From NCBI GenBank assembly GCA_965140775.1, contig OZ223471.1, positions 930,001 to 994,000 on the forward strand: DNA of 64,000 nucleotides, in the 5' to 3' direction. The notes beneath the pieces are model-generated. The model saw nothing but the letters and a program-made list of their open reading frames with translations. It searched no databases and was not told where the DNA came from. A program made the translations under genes and the position numbers. The stretch's first letter is position 1. Each line of letters opens with the position of its first letter. This stretch comes from UBA6244 sp965140775. GTDB taxonomy: Bacteria; Bacteroidota; Bacteroidia; Bacteroidales; F082. Positions 17,902 to 25,481 of the stretch are shown one piece after another.

Positions 17902-19128
17902 CTACTGACTAAAAGCTGATATCAGCAGTTCCAAATCCTGCGAGGGCAATCCAAACAGGTGTCCGATGTGGGCATTGGTGAGCACCCCATTGTAAAGATA
18001 TACACCTTTGGCAAAGGGCGGTGTTCTTTTTATCATGCCATGGATATTTCCGTTGTGTGCAATTTGCATGATCATGGGGGTGAGTATGTTGCTCAGGGCG
18101 ATGGAGGCAGTGTGGGGCACTCCCGAGGCAATGTTGGGCACACAATAGTGGGTGATGTCGCTTACCTGATATACCGGATTTTGGTGTGAGGTGAGCCTGG
18201 AGGTTTCGAAACATCCGCCCTGGTCGATGCTGGCATCCACAATCACTGATCCCGGCTTCATTTTTTTTACTGTTTGTTCCGAAATGATGCACGACGAAAT
18301 GCCTTGGGCCGAATACTTGGCTGCGATTACCACGTCGGCATTCATGATGGCCTCGTTCAGTTCGTTGGGAAGCAGGGTGCTGGTATAAACCCGCTGACCC
18401 AGCACATTTTGTATGTGCCGAAGTTTGAATATGGAATTGTCGAAAATTTTTACGGAGGCGCCCATGCCAAGGGCAGTTCGTGCGGCATATTCGGCCACAG
18501 TTCCGGCGCCAATTATCACCACTTCCGTGGGGCGAATTCCGGGGAAACCTCCCATCATCACGCCTTTGCCATGGGTTTCGCTGCAAAGCAGTTGCGAAGC
18601 AATGAGGATGGTGGTATTGCCAATGATTTCGCTCATGGACTTCATCACCGGCAGGGCCCCCGATTTGTCCTGTATATACTCGAACGCGATGGCGGTTATT
18701 TTTTTGGCTGCCAGGTTGACGAAGTAGGATTTGTTGTTGTCGGCCAAAAACACAGATGAGATCAAGGTTTTTCCTCTGGCCATCAGGTCGATTTCTGTTT
18801 CGGTGGGTGGTGCCACCTTCAGGATAATATCCGATTGGTAGATTTCTTTGCTTCCGGAGGTCATGATGGCACCTGCTTCGGCATATTCCTGGTTGGTGAA
18901 ATGCGCTGAGGCTCCTGCATATTCTTCTACCAGCACCTGATGTCCCTGGTCGGTAAGCAGTTGTACGGCGTTGGGAACCAGAGGAACACGTTTTTCATTT
19001 TCGGACAATTCGCGCGGAACGCCAATCACCAATTTACTTTTGTCGAACGCAGTTTTCATCAGTTCTTCTTTTGGAACCAATTGTTCCGAAGTAAATTGTG
19101 AAAAATAGCCCTTACCTTTTTCGTTCAT
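17902..19128 (-). CDS. ald: Alanine dehydrogenase
   Basis: A 408-residue enzyme of the alanine dehydrogenase/PntA family that interconverts L-alanine and pyruvate with NAD. The family start KLVIGVPRELSENEKRVPLVP is at about 32-52 after a ~25-residue extension. The NAD-binding motif IIGAGTVAEYAARTALGMGA is at about 205-224, and VDASIDQGGCFETSR and HYCVPNIASGVPHTAS are the usual late motifs. A transhydrogenase alpha subunit would be ~375 residues with GAGVAGLQA instead, as seen at 31127. It lies 57 bases after tsaE on the same strand. Confidence 0.9.
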   Translation of the reverse strand: MNEKGKGYFSQFTSEQLVPKEELMKTAFDKSKLVIGVPRELSENEKRVPLVPNAVQLLTDQGHQVLVEEYAGASAHFTNQEYAEAGAIMTSGSKEIYQSDIILKVAPPTETEIDLMARGKTLISSVFLADNNKSYFVNLAAKKITAIAFEYIQDKSGALPVMKSMSEIIGNTTILIASQLLCSETHGKGVMMGGFPGIRPTEVVIIGAGTVAEYAARTALGMGASVKIFDNSIFKLRHIQNVLGQRVYTSTLLPNELNEAIMNADVVIAAKYSAQGISSCIISEQTVKKMKPGSVIVDASIDQGGCFETSRLTSHQNPVYQVSDITHYCVPNIASGVPHTASIALSNILTPMIMQIAHNGNIHGMIKRTPPFAKGVYLYNGVLTNAHIGHLFGLPSQDLELLISAFSQ

Positions 19129-19185
19129 GGCTCAGTATTTTATGAAATGACCACCTTTATTTCCTTACTGAAGCAGAACCGAAGG

Positions 19186-19629
19186 TTATACCAGCTTCTG
19201 TGCATGATGCAAACAACTGTACTGGATTATCCTTTCTTCGGATTTCCCCACTTCAATGTTCACATATACGTAAGATTCGGGTAAAAGTTCCCGAATCATT
19301 TCGGGCCACTCGATGAAGCAGTATTCGTTGCTGTAAAAATACTCCTCATAACCGATGTCGTACACCTCTTCAATTTTCTTAATTCTGTAAAAATCAAAAT
19401 GATACACCGAACCGCCGCCATCCCTGCTGTATTCATTTACCAACGAAAAGGTGGGGCTTGTTACCCCGTCCACAACTTCTAAAACATCGCAAAAGGCTTT
19501 GATGAGGGTGGTTTTTCCGGCGCCCATGGGACCTTTAAATACAAAAATCCGTTCCTCACGCATACATTCCAGTATTTTAAGGGCAATGGTGGGCAAATCG
19601 TCGGTGGTGCGGGCAATGAGTGTTTCCAT
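19186..19629 (-). CDS. tsaE: tRNA t6A modification ATPase TsaE
   Basis: A 147-residue ATPase of the TsaBDE complex, which makes N6-threonylcarbamoyladenosine at position 37 of ANN-decoding tRNAs. Walker A is GPMGAGKTT (33-41). The typical switch region GVTSPTFSLVNEY and the motif YHFDFYRIKKIEEVYDIGYEEY follow, then CFIEWPEMI. Length is normal. The start overlaps the porX stop by one base (TAATG), so translation is probably coupled to porX. Confidence 0.94.
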   Translation of the reverse strand: METLIARTTDDLPTIALKILECMREERIFVFKGPMGAGKTTLIKAFCDVLEVVDGVTSPTFSLVNEYSRDGGGSVYHFDFYRIKKIEEVYDIGYEEYFYSNEYCFIEWPEMIRELLPESYVYVNIEVGKSEERIIQYSCLHHAQKLV

Positions 19630-21185
19630 TATTTGGCATTAAGGGTGATAAATGGGATGAGCACCTCTTCCATGGAAATGCCTCCATGTTGAAAGGTGTT
19701 TCGGTAATAATTTACATAATAATTGTAGTTGTTGGGATAGGCGAAAAAGTCACTGCCACGGGTAAATGCCCAGCGTGCACTCACATTGAGTTTGGGCAGA
19801 TAGTATTCTTCGGGGTTGACCATTTCAAAAACTTCTTTGTTGTTGTAAGCCAGACTTTTGCCATATTTGTAACGCAGGTTGGTGTTCACGGCTTTGTCGC
19901 CTACAATTTTTACAGGATTCGACACGCGTATGCTTCCATGGTCGGTGGTGATAAGCAGGGTGATGTCTTTTTCGGCCAGGTATTTAATGATGTCGTACAG
20001 CGAGGAGTGCTCAAACCACGATAGCATGAGTGAGCGGTAGGCGGGTTCGTCGTCGGCCAGTTCACGGATAATTTCCATTTCGGTGCGGGCATGCGACAAC
20101 ATATCCACGAAGTTATACACAATCACGTTCAAATCGTTTTGCATCAGGTTGGAAATGTTGTCGAATAATTTACGTCCGGCGTTGAGGTTCAGTATTTTAT
20201 TGTATGAAACCTTTACATGTTTTCCGCTGCGTTTGAGTTGTTCATTCAGCAATTCTTCCTCATGTTGGTTTTTGCTTCCTTCTTCATGCTCGTCGGTCCA
20301 GTATTGGCGGTAATGTTTTCTGATTTCGTTGGGCATGAATCCCGAAAACAGGGCATTGCGGGCATATTGGGTGGTAGTGGGTAAGATGCTGTAGAAAATT
20401 TCGTCGTTTTGCACGCGGTAGTACTGCTCGATGAGTGGTTGAATGATTTTCCACTGGTCGTAACGCAGGTTGTCGATAAGCAACAGAAACACCTGTTTTC
20501 CTTTACCCAAAAGCGGAAAAACCTTGTCGCGGATCAGGGTGTGCGACATGGTGGGGGTGTCCTGGTCGGGATCGTCGAGCCAGTCTTTGTAATTGCGTTC
20601 GTAAAATTTACAAAAAGCCTGATTGGCCTCTCCTTTTTGCATGTTGAGCACTTCGATGATGCCTTGGTCGTCAGATTTTTCCAAATCCAACTCGTATCTA
20701 ACCAACTCTTTATATACCTCAGCCCATTCGTTGGGTTCCAGTCGGTCGGAGAGGCGCATGCTTATTTCCCTGAATTTTTGCTGGTAGTTCATGGTCGCCT
20801 TTTCGCCTGCCAGTTTTTTGTTTTCGAGGTTTCTTTTCAGCGAAAGCAGTATCTGGCTTGGTTTTACGGGTTTGATGAGGTAATCGGCAATGTTGCTGCC
20901 AATGGCATCTTCCATAATCGACTCCTCTTCACTTTTGGTGATCATCACCACAGGCAGGTTGGGATGGCTTTTTTTGATGGCTTCGAGGGCTTCAATACCG
21001 CTCATGCCGGGCATCTGCTCGTCGAGAAACACAATGTCGTAGTGATTTTCAAGTACCAGTTCAACGGCATCGCCTCCGTTATTTACCGCGTCCACATCGT
21101 ATCCTTTTTCTTCCAGGTACATGATATGAGGTTTGAGCATTTCGATTTCGTCGTCAGCCCATAAGATTCTAATTTTGCTCGTCAT
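19629..21185 (-). CDS. porX: PorX: response regulator with PglZ-type phosphatase domain
   Basis: A 518-residue regulator of the type IX secretion system. The receiver domain (5-120) has ILWADDEIEML with acidic residues at about 11-13, phosphoacceptor Asp55 (IVFLDEQMPGMSG), a Thr in VMITKSEEESIM and Lys in YLIKPVKPSQ. A helical linker follows, then the PglZ/alkaline-phosphatase-like domain (about 200-518) with LLIDNLRYDQW and LLITTDHGSIRV. In Porphyromonas and Flavobacterium PorX works with the sensor kinase PorY to control T9SS genes; no porY is in the window. A probable T9SS cargo lies at 55459. Confidence 0.93.
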   Translation of the reverse strand: MTSKIRILWADDEIEMLKPHIMYLEEKGYDVDAVNNGGDAVELVLENHYDIVFLDEQMPGMSGIEALEAIKKSHPNLPVVMITKSEEESIMEDAIGSNIADYLIKPVKPSQILLSLKRNLENKKLAGEKATMNYQQKFREISMRLSDRLEPNEWAEVYKELVRYELDLEKSDDQGIIEVLNMQKGEANQAFCKFYERNYKDWLDDPDQDTPTMSHTLIRDKVFPLLGKGKQVFLLLIDNLRYDQWKIIQPLIEQYYRVQNDEIFYSILPTTTQYARNALFSGFMPNEIRKHYRQYWTDEHEEGSKNQHEEELLNEQLKRSGKHVKVSYNKILNLNAGRKLFDNISNLMQNDLNVIVYNFVDMLSHARTEMEIIRELADDEPAYRSLMLSWFEHSSLYDIIKYLAEKDITLLITTDHGSIRVSNPVKIVGDKAVNTNLRYKYGKSLAYNNKEVFEMVNPEEYYLPKLNVSARWAFTRGSDFFAYPNNYNYYVNYYRNTFQHGGISMEEVLIPFITLNAK

Positions 21186-21207
21186 AGCAGATTGAGATTT
21201 TATAATG

Positions 21208-21215
21208 TACCTTTG
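21208..21215 (+). promoter_or_regulatory. -7 promoter box of the HD phosphohydrolase gene
   Basis: TACCTTTG matches TAnnTTTG and lies 65 bases before the chosen ATG, in the divergent porX/HD intergenic region. Confidence 0.45.
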
Positions 21216-21280
21216 TAATGCAAAAACCGCCGCTTTATTGCGCGAACGTGTTGCAAAGCGTTACAAAATTAACAAAAATT

Positions 21281-22525
21281 ATGAGGGCTGGTCATGTGAA
21301 CAAACGCAAAATTCTCAACGATCCCGTTTATGGTTTTATCAGCATTCCTGATGGTTTGTTGTTCGATTTAATTGAGCATCGATGGTTTCAGAGGTTGCGC
21401 CGAATCAAGCAGTTGGGCTTGTCTCATTTGGTTTATCCGGGGGCATTGCACACACGGTTTCATCACTCGCTAGGGGCCATGTACCTCATGAAGCGTGCCA
21501 TCGCCGAACTGCAATCCAAGGGACACGAAATTTCGGGTAACGAAGCTCTGGCTTCATATGTGGCCATTTTGTTGCACGACATTGGGCATGGGCCTTATTC
21601 GCATACGTTGGAGCACAGCATTGCCGACGGCGTGAGCCATGAGCATTTGAGCAAATTGCTGATGATGCGGTTAAATGCTGAGTTTTGTGGAAGACTTACT
21701 GAGGCCATTCAGGTGTTTGACGACCAGCATCCCAAAGCGTTTTTACACAAATTGGTGTCGAGTCAGCTTGATATGGACCGTTTGGATTACCTGAAAAGGG
21801 ATAGTTTTTTTACGGGTGTTTCGGAAGGAACTGTCAACTACGAACGCATTATCAATATGTTGGATGTGGTGAACGACAACCTGGTTGTGGAAGCCAAGGG
21901 TATTTATTCGGTGGAGAAATTCATCATGGCACGTCGGCTGATGTACTGGCAGGTGTACTTGCACAAAACGGTGTTGGTGGCCGAGCATACCCTCATGCAT
22001 GTGTTGCGAAGGGCCAAGGAATTGAGGATGCAAGGCGAGAAATTGTTTGCAACCCCGGCATTGGATTATTTTTTGAAACAACGGGTAACCAACAATCTGT
22101 TTTTGAACGATGAAGAGGCCCTCACCCAGTTTACCCTGTTGGACGATTTTGACATCTTTACCTCAATGAAGGTGTGGACAACCCACCCTGATAGTGTGCT
22201 GAGCATGCTAAGTAAAAGTTTGGTTAACAGGAGGTTGTTTAAGATTGAAATGCAAAGTGAACCTTTTTCGACACAAAAAATAGATGATATCCGGGTGCAG
22301 GTGCAAAGAAATTTGGGTCTTTCTGAACAGGAAGTGGGGTATTTTGTATTCAGCGACAGCACGTCTAATTATATGTATCATCTGGGCAGCGATAACATCA
22401 ATATCTTGTTTAAAGATGGGTCGGTGGTGGATATCGCCGAGGCTTCCGATCAATTGAATATTTCGTTGCTTGCCGGACCTACTATTAAATATTTTCTGAT
22501 TTATCCTAAGGGGTTGGGGGAGTAG
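21281..22525 (+). CDS. HD-domain phosphohydrolase (SAMHD1/dGTPase-like)
   Basis: A 414-residue HD-domain protein. The fold resembles dNTP triphosphohydrolases: DPVYGFISIPDGLLFDLIEHRWFQRLRRIKQLG, then RFHHSLGAMYLM (His61/62), ILLHDIGHGPYSHTLEH (H99-D100, H103, H108) and a later SSQLDMDRLDYLKRDSFFTGV with the second-metal Asp. All HD metal ligands are present, so it is likely active, but the substrate is unproven. The frame is open back to 21218; the ATG at 21281 is preferred because family members start just before the DPVYGFI motif. The next 0.6 kb is a repeat array. Confidence 0.88.
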   Translation: MRAGHVNKRKILNDPVYGFISIPDGLLFDLIEHRWFQRLRRIKQLGLSHLVYPGALHTRFHHSLGAMYLMKRAIAELQSKGHEISGNEALASYVAILLHDIGHGPYSHTLEHSIADGVSHEHLSKLLMMRLNAEFCGRLTEAIQVFDDQHPKAFLHKLVSSQLDMDRLDYLKRDSFFTGVSEGTVNYERIINMLDVVNDNLVVEAKGIYSVEKFIMARRLMYWQVYLHKTVLVAEHTLMHVLRRAKELRMQGEKLFATPALDYFLKQRVTNNLFLNDEEALTQFTLLDDFDIFTSMKVWTTHPDSVLSMLSKSLVNRRLFKIEMQSEPFSTQKIDDIRVQVQRNLGLSEQEVGYFVFSDSTSNYMYHLGSDNINILFKDGSVVDIAEASDQLNISLLAGPTIKYFLIYPKGLGE

Positions 22526-23125
22526 ATTGACGCTGATTATTTGGACGCAGATTGGCGCTGATGGGCGCTGATTTTTTTGGACGCAGATTGACGCTGATGG
22601 GCGCTGATTTGGGTTCTTGTTGATCTGCGTTTTTCTGCGGTATCTGCGTCTAACTATTTTGGAGGTTGTGTTTTTTTTGGACGCAGATTGACGCTGATGA
22701 GCGCTGATTTGGGTTTTGTTGATCTGCGTTTTTCTGCGGTATCTGCGTCTAACTATTTTGGAGGTTGTGTTTTTTTTGGACGCAGATTGACGCTGATGAG
22801 CGCTGATTTGGGTTTTGTTGATCTGCGTTTTTCTGCGGTATCTGCGTCTAACTATTTTGGAGGTTGTATTTTTTTGGACGCTGATTGACGCAGATTGGCG
22901 CTGATTTGGGTTCTTGTTGATCTGCGTTTTTCTGCGGTATCTGCGTCTAACTATTTTGGAGGTTGTGTTTTTTTTGGACGCAGATTGACGCTGATGAGCG
23001 CTGATTTGGGTTCTTATTGATCTGCGTTTTTCTGCGGTATCAGCGTCTAACTATTTCGGAGGTTGTGTTTTTTTGGACGCAGATTGACGCTGATTGGCGC
23101 TGATTTTTTTAGATGCAGATTCATG
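22526..23125 (+). repeat. Tandem array of ~99-bp noncoding repeats
   Basis: Units begin with GGACGCAGATTGACGCTGAT or close variants at 22579, 22679, 22778, 22876, 22976 and 23075, giving periods of 98-100 bases and five full copies plus partial ends (the first fragment is near 22543). Each unit holds GACGCAGAT near its start and ATCTGCGTC about 60 bases later, an inverted pair that could fold. Copies differ at only a few positions. No spacer-like unique sequence separates them. The open frames across the array repeat with it and are not genes. Confidence 0.9.
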
Positions 23126-23159
23126 GGGGTATTTTTTGGCCACAGGGTTACTCCTCCCG

Positions 23160-23181
23160 CTTCAAGCGTCCACGCTTGAAG
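23160..23181. repeat. Perfect palindrome (REP-like)
   Basis: CTTCAAGCGT and ACGCTTGAAG form a perfect 10-bp inverted repeat around CC, just after the tandem array. It resembles short palindromic repeats dispersed in Bacteroidota chromosomes. The rest of 23182-23384 shows no convincing gene. Confidence 0.6.
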
Positions 23182-23384
23182 TCTCTATTCCATATCTTGA
23201 AAAATGCTTTCAATCGACTAGTACCTTTCAGAATTTTCATTGTGAAGCGGATAGTTGAGAAATAGATGAGCAGCACAGTCTGTTTTGGAAAAAATACCAT
23301 TTTCATTGGGTTAATGAGCAAATTGAAATGCCCAACCAAGATATCCATGAATAGAGCCATTTTAAAAAAAAATTGTAAAAGGTA

Positions 23385-23414
23385 TTGGCAACTGAAAACC
23401 TAATTCTATTTTTG
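23385..23414 (+). promoter_or_regulatory. Two-element promoter of the DUF3843 gene
   Basis: TTG at 23385-23387, a 19-base spacer and TATTTTTG at 23407-23414 fit the Bacteroidota -33/-7 arrangement. The box ends 37 bases before the ATG. Confidence 0.6.
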
Positions 23415-23451
23415 TCGTTGGTTGGCTTCCCAACCTAAAATCAACAAATGC

Positions 23452-25065
23452 ATGGAAAAGAAAATATATATACAAGATTGGTTAACGCTGAAGCCTTACG
23501 AGAAACCGGCCAAAACCGACCTTTATTACCTTAGGATTTGTAATGAAGTAAAAAAGGCCATTGAAACGAGTCCTTGGTCGGAAGATTTAAAAGGATATTT
23601 GGATGGGTTGGAGATCAACTACTTGGCTTGCTTTTTGACCTCCTATTTTGAAGATATTATTTCGGAAACCAATTTTTGGAATGCCTTTGTCAGGTTACAC
23701 AAACGACTGTATCATAAGCAGATTCCCTTTTATGAGACGGACGATTATGTTGAAGAAGAAATAAACCTTCAGGATGTAAGTTTTTTAATTTGGTATTTTC
23801 TGAATACTATTCAGGATGTTACATTGGTGTCGCCCTATAAAGATTCGATTGTCGGAACTGCCCAAAAAGTGATGGAAATATTTGAATCTGCCTGGGAAGA
23901 AGCTCCTGAAAATGAAGTTCTTAAACAGTTTTATTTCATCGATGCAGATGAGGATGATTTTTATGTTGCCCGCATTTTGATTGACAAAATTCTTTATGAT
24001 TCCTATTTGTTTCATCCCGATACCAGGTTGCGAATGGAAATGAAACAAATGGATATTCTTGAAAATCAAGGGGATGATGAGCATATTTTAATGTTTCTGA
24101 AGGAGAACAGAGATGTTGGCATCTTCAGAGACCATACCCGGCTGCTTAATTTGCAAGGCAAGGAATGGGCTGCTGAAATATTGGGAAATCAGCATAAGCT
24201 AAGCAAGTCTTTTTTGAATATCTCACGACGAATTTCCGGTCTGTTTTTGTATAAAGGTCAAGATGATGCGGATATATTTATTGAGCATATTGCCTCAGGA
24301 AGAAGCTTTAAATTGACCAAAAAGTCTTTTGATAATTATGCTTCGCTGAATGAGGAAGATGTCATACTGTATATAAGTATTGTGCAATGGAAAGATGAAT
24401 GGTGGTTTTCGGGAATATACTTTGAACAGCCCTTTAATCCTGATATAATTTTAAACGAAAAGGATTCGCTCCAAAGCCGAAAACAAGTTGATTTTCTGAA
24501 TTTTGACCACCCGAAAATAGATTTGGCTCTTAAAGATCAATTGAAATCGTTTAAAGCCCTTAGTGGTGGTTATCCGATAGTTTTTTTACGTGCAGATGAA
24601 ATCGATGCCTTTTTTAAACGGTTTGTTAAAACCTATACCGACTCTCTAAAACTGTCGGAAAAGGAACTGGAAGATGGCAGGGCAAGTGCCCGAAAGGAAG
24701 GGTATTTCGGGACCGAACAAGAGACCGTGGATTATGAAAAAATATCATCTTCGGGGTTGGTGTTTTTCAATCCCAAAAGTGGTTTGGAGATTGCTATGGG
24801 CGTGAATAGTGCTTTTCCATTGCCAAACAATCCTTTCTTTGACGCAAGTCATTCTAACGAAGATATCTTCTCCTTATTGACCAGTAGTCAAGTGTCAGCG
24901 GAATTGGCCATGTATTGCGTTGACAATTGCAAGGATGATTTGCCATTCTTTACCCAAGGTGTTGGGAAGGCTTTTCTAAAGGATATTGATTTCTTATTGC
25001 GCTTTTGGAAAATAGATAATTATTTTGCCGAACCTATGGTCACACTATTGGGATTGCAAGATTGA
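23452..25065 (+). CDS. DUF3843-like protein of unknown function
   Basis: A 537-residue soluble protein without signal peptide or membrane helix. The opening IYIQDWLTLKPYEKPAKTDLYY and the segments LACFLTSYFEDIISETNFW, EEEINLQDVSFLIWYFLNT and KVMEIFESAWEEAPENE match, from memory, the Bacteroidota family DUF3843, whose role is unknown. The C-terminal third has alternating acidic and hydrophobic stretches and ends FWKIDNYFAEPMVTLLG. The ATG at 23452 is chosen over an upstream ATG at 23422 because it begins at the conserved start and suits the promoter spacing. It stands alone between repeat-rich intergenic regions. Confidence 0.75.
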   Translation: MEKKIYIQDWLTLKPYEKPAKTDLYYLRICNEVKKAIETSPWSEDLKGYLDGLEINYLACFLTSYFEDIISETNFWNAFVRLHKRLYHKQIPFYETDDYVEEEINLQDVSFLIWYFLNTIQDVTLVSPYKDSIVGTAQKVMEIFESAWEEAPENEVLKQFYFIDADEDDFYVARILIDKILYDSYLFHPDTRLRMEMKQMDILENQGDDEHILMFLKENRDVGIFRDHTRLLNLQGKEWAAEILGNQHKLSKSFLNISRRISGLFLYKGQDDADIFIEHIASGRSFKLTKKSFDNYASLNEEDVILYISIVQWKDEWWFSGIYFEQPFNPDIILNEKDSLQSRKQVDFLNFDHPKIDLALKDQLKSFKALSGGYPIVFLRADEIDAFFKRFVKTYTDSLKLSEKELEDGRASARKEGYFGTEQETVDYEKISSSGLVFFNPKSGLEIAMGVNSAFPLPNNPFFDASHSNEDIFSLLTSSQVSAELAMYCVDNCKDDLPFFTQGVGKAFLKDIDFLLRFWKIDNYFAEPMVTLLGLQD

Positions 25066-25481
25066 GGGCAACCTTTGTATAAGTGACCGTCTTTAACCAT
25101 TTGGTTTTTTGTTTCCGACAGGAAGGTGATTTTGAGCCCACTCGAAAAAGCTTCCAAACAATTCGGACTCTGCGAACCCCATATTTTTAAGGTAGTTCCG
25201 CTGATTTGTTGCACGGAGGTACATAGCGTATTTTCATGGAGATGCACGGACTTGGTGTTCTTGGTGTGCGGTTGACAAGAAATGTAAGGAACGAACCACT
25301 TTTCGAAAGTGTTTTTACATCATTTGCCTCCAGGGAACCAAGATGTCGCGCTTATGCTATTCATTCTGATTCGCAGTCTTTTTGGTAATCTGTTAACAGT
25401 TTTTTGTTAGTTCTTCTTATGATAATTGGAGGCAACTCCATTTTTTTGCGTTAATTTTGACAAAAACATCATCTTCCGACC
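25066..25481. other. Intergenic region with a -7 box, no gene seen
   Basis: No supported coding frame occurs in these 416 bases. TAATTTTG at 25452-25459 lies 22 bases before the next ATG and matches TAnnTTTG. The segment near 25215-25270 (words such as GCACGGACTTGGTGTTCTTG) looks like a degenerate dispersed repeat. Confidence 0.5.

Noticed and set aside
17902..19128. Transhydrogenase alpha subunit instead of alanine dehydrogenase
   Set aside because: The Rossmann loop is GAGTVAEYAA and membrane subunits do not follow; the true pntAA is at 31127.
22688..22888. A 66-codon frame in the tandem array
   Set aside because: Its protein repeats with the array period and has no start signal.
22543..23125. 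CRISPR array
   Set aside because: Units of ~99 bases are contiguous and have no unique spacers of constant length; no cas gene is near. The same holds for the 42.3-42.9 kb array.
23148..23360. A 70-codon minus-strand frame
   Set aside because: Its end is made by the palindromic repeat at 23160-23181 and the rest has no recognisable family; no promoter seen.
25020..25247. A 75-codon minus-strand frame
   Set aside because: Overlaps the end of the DUF3843 gene and has no domain or signal.
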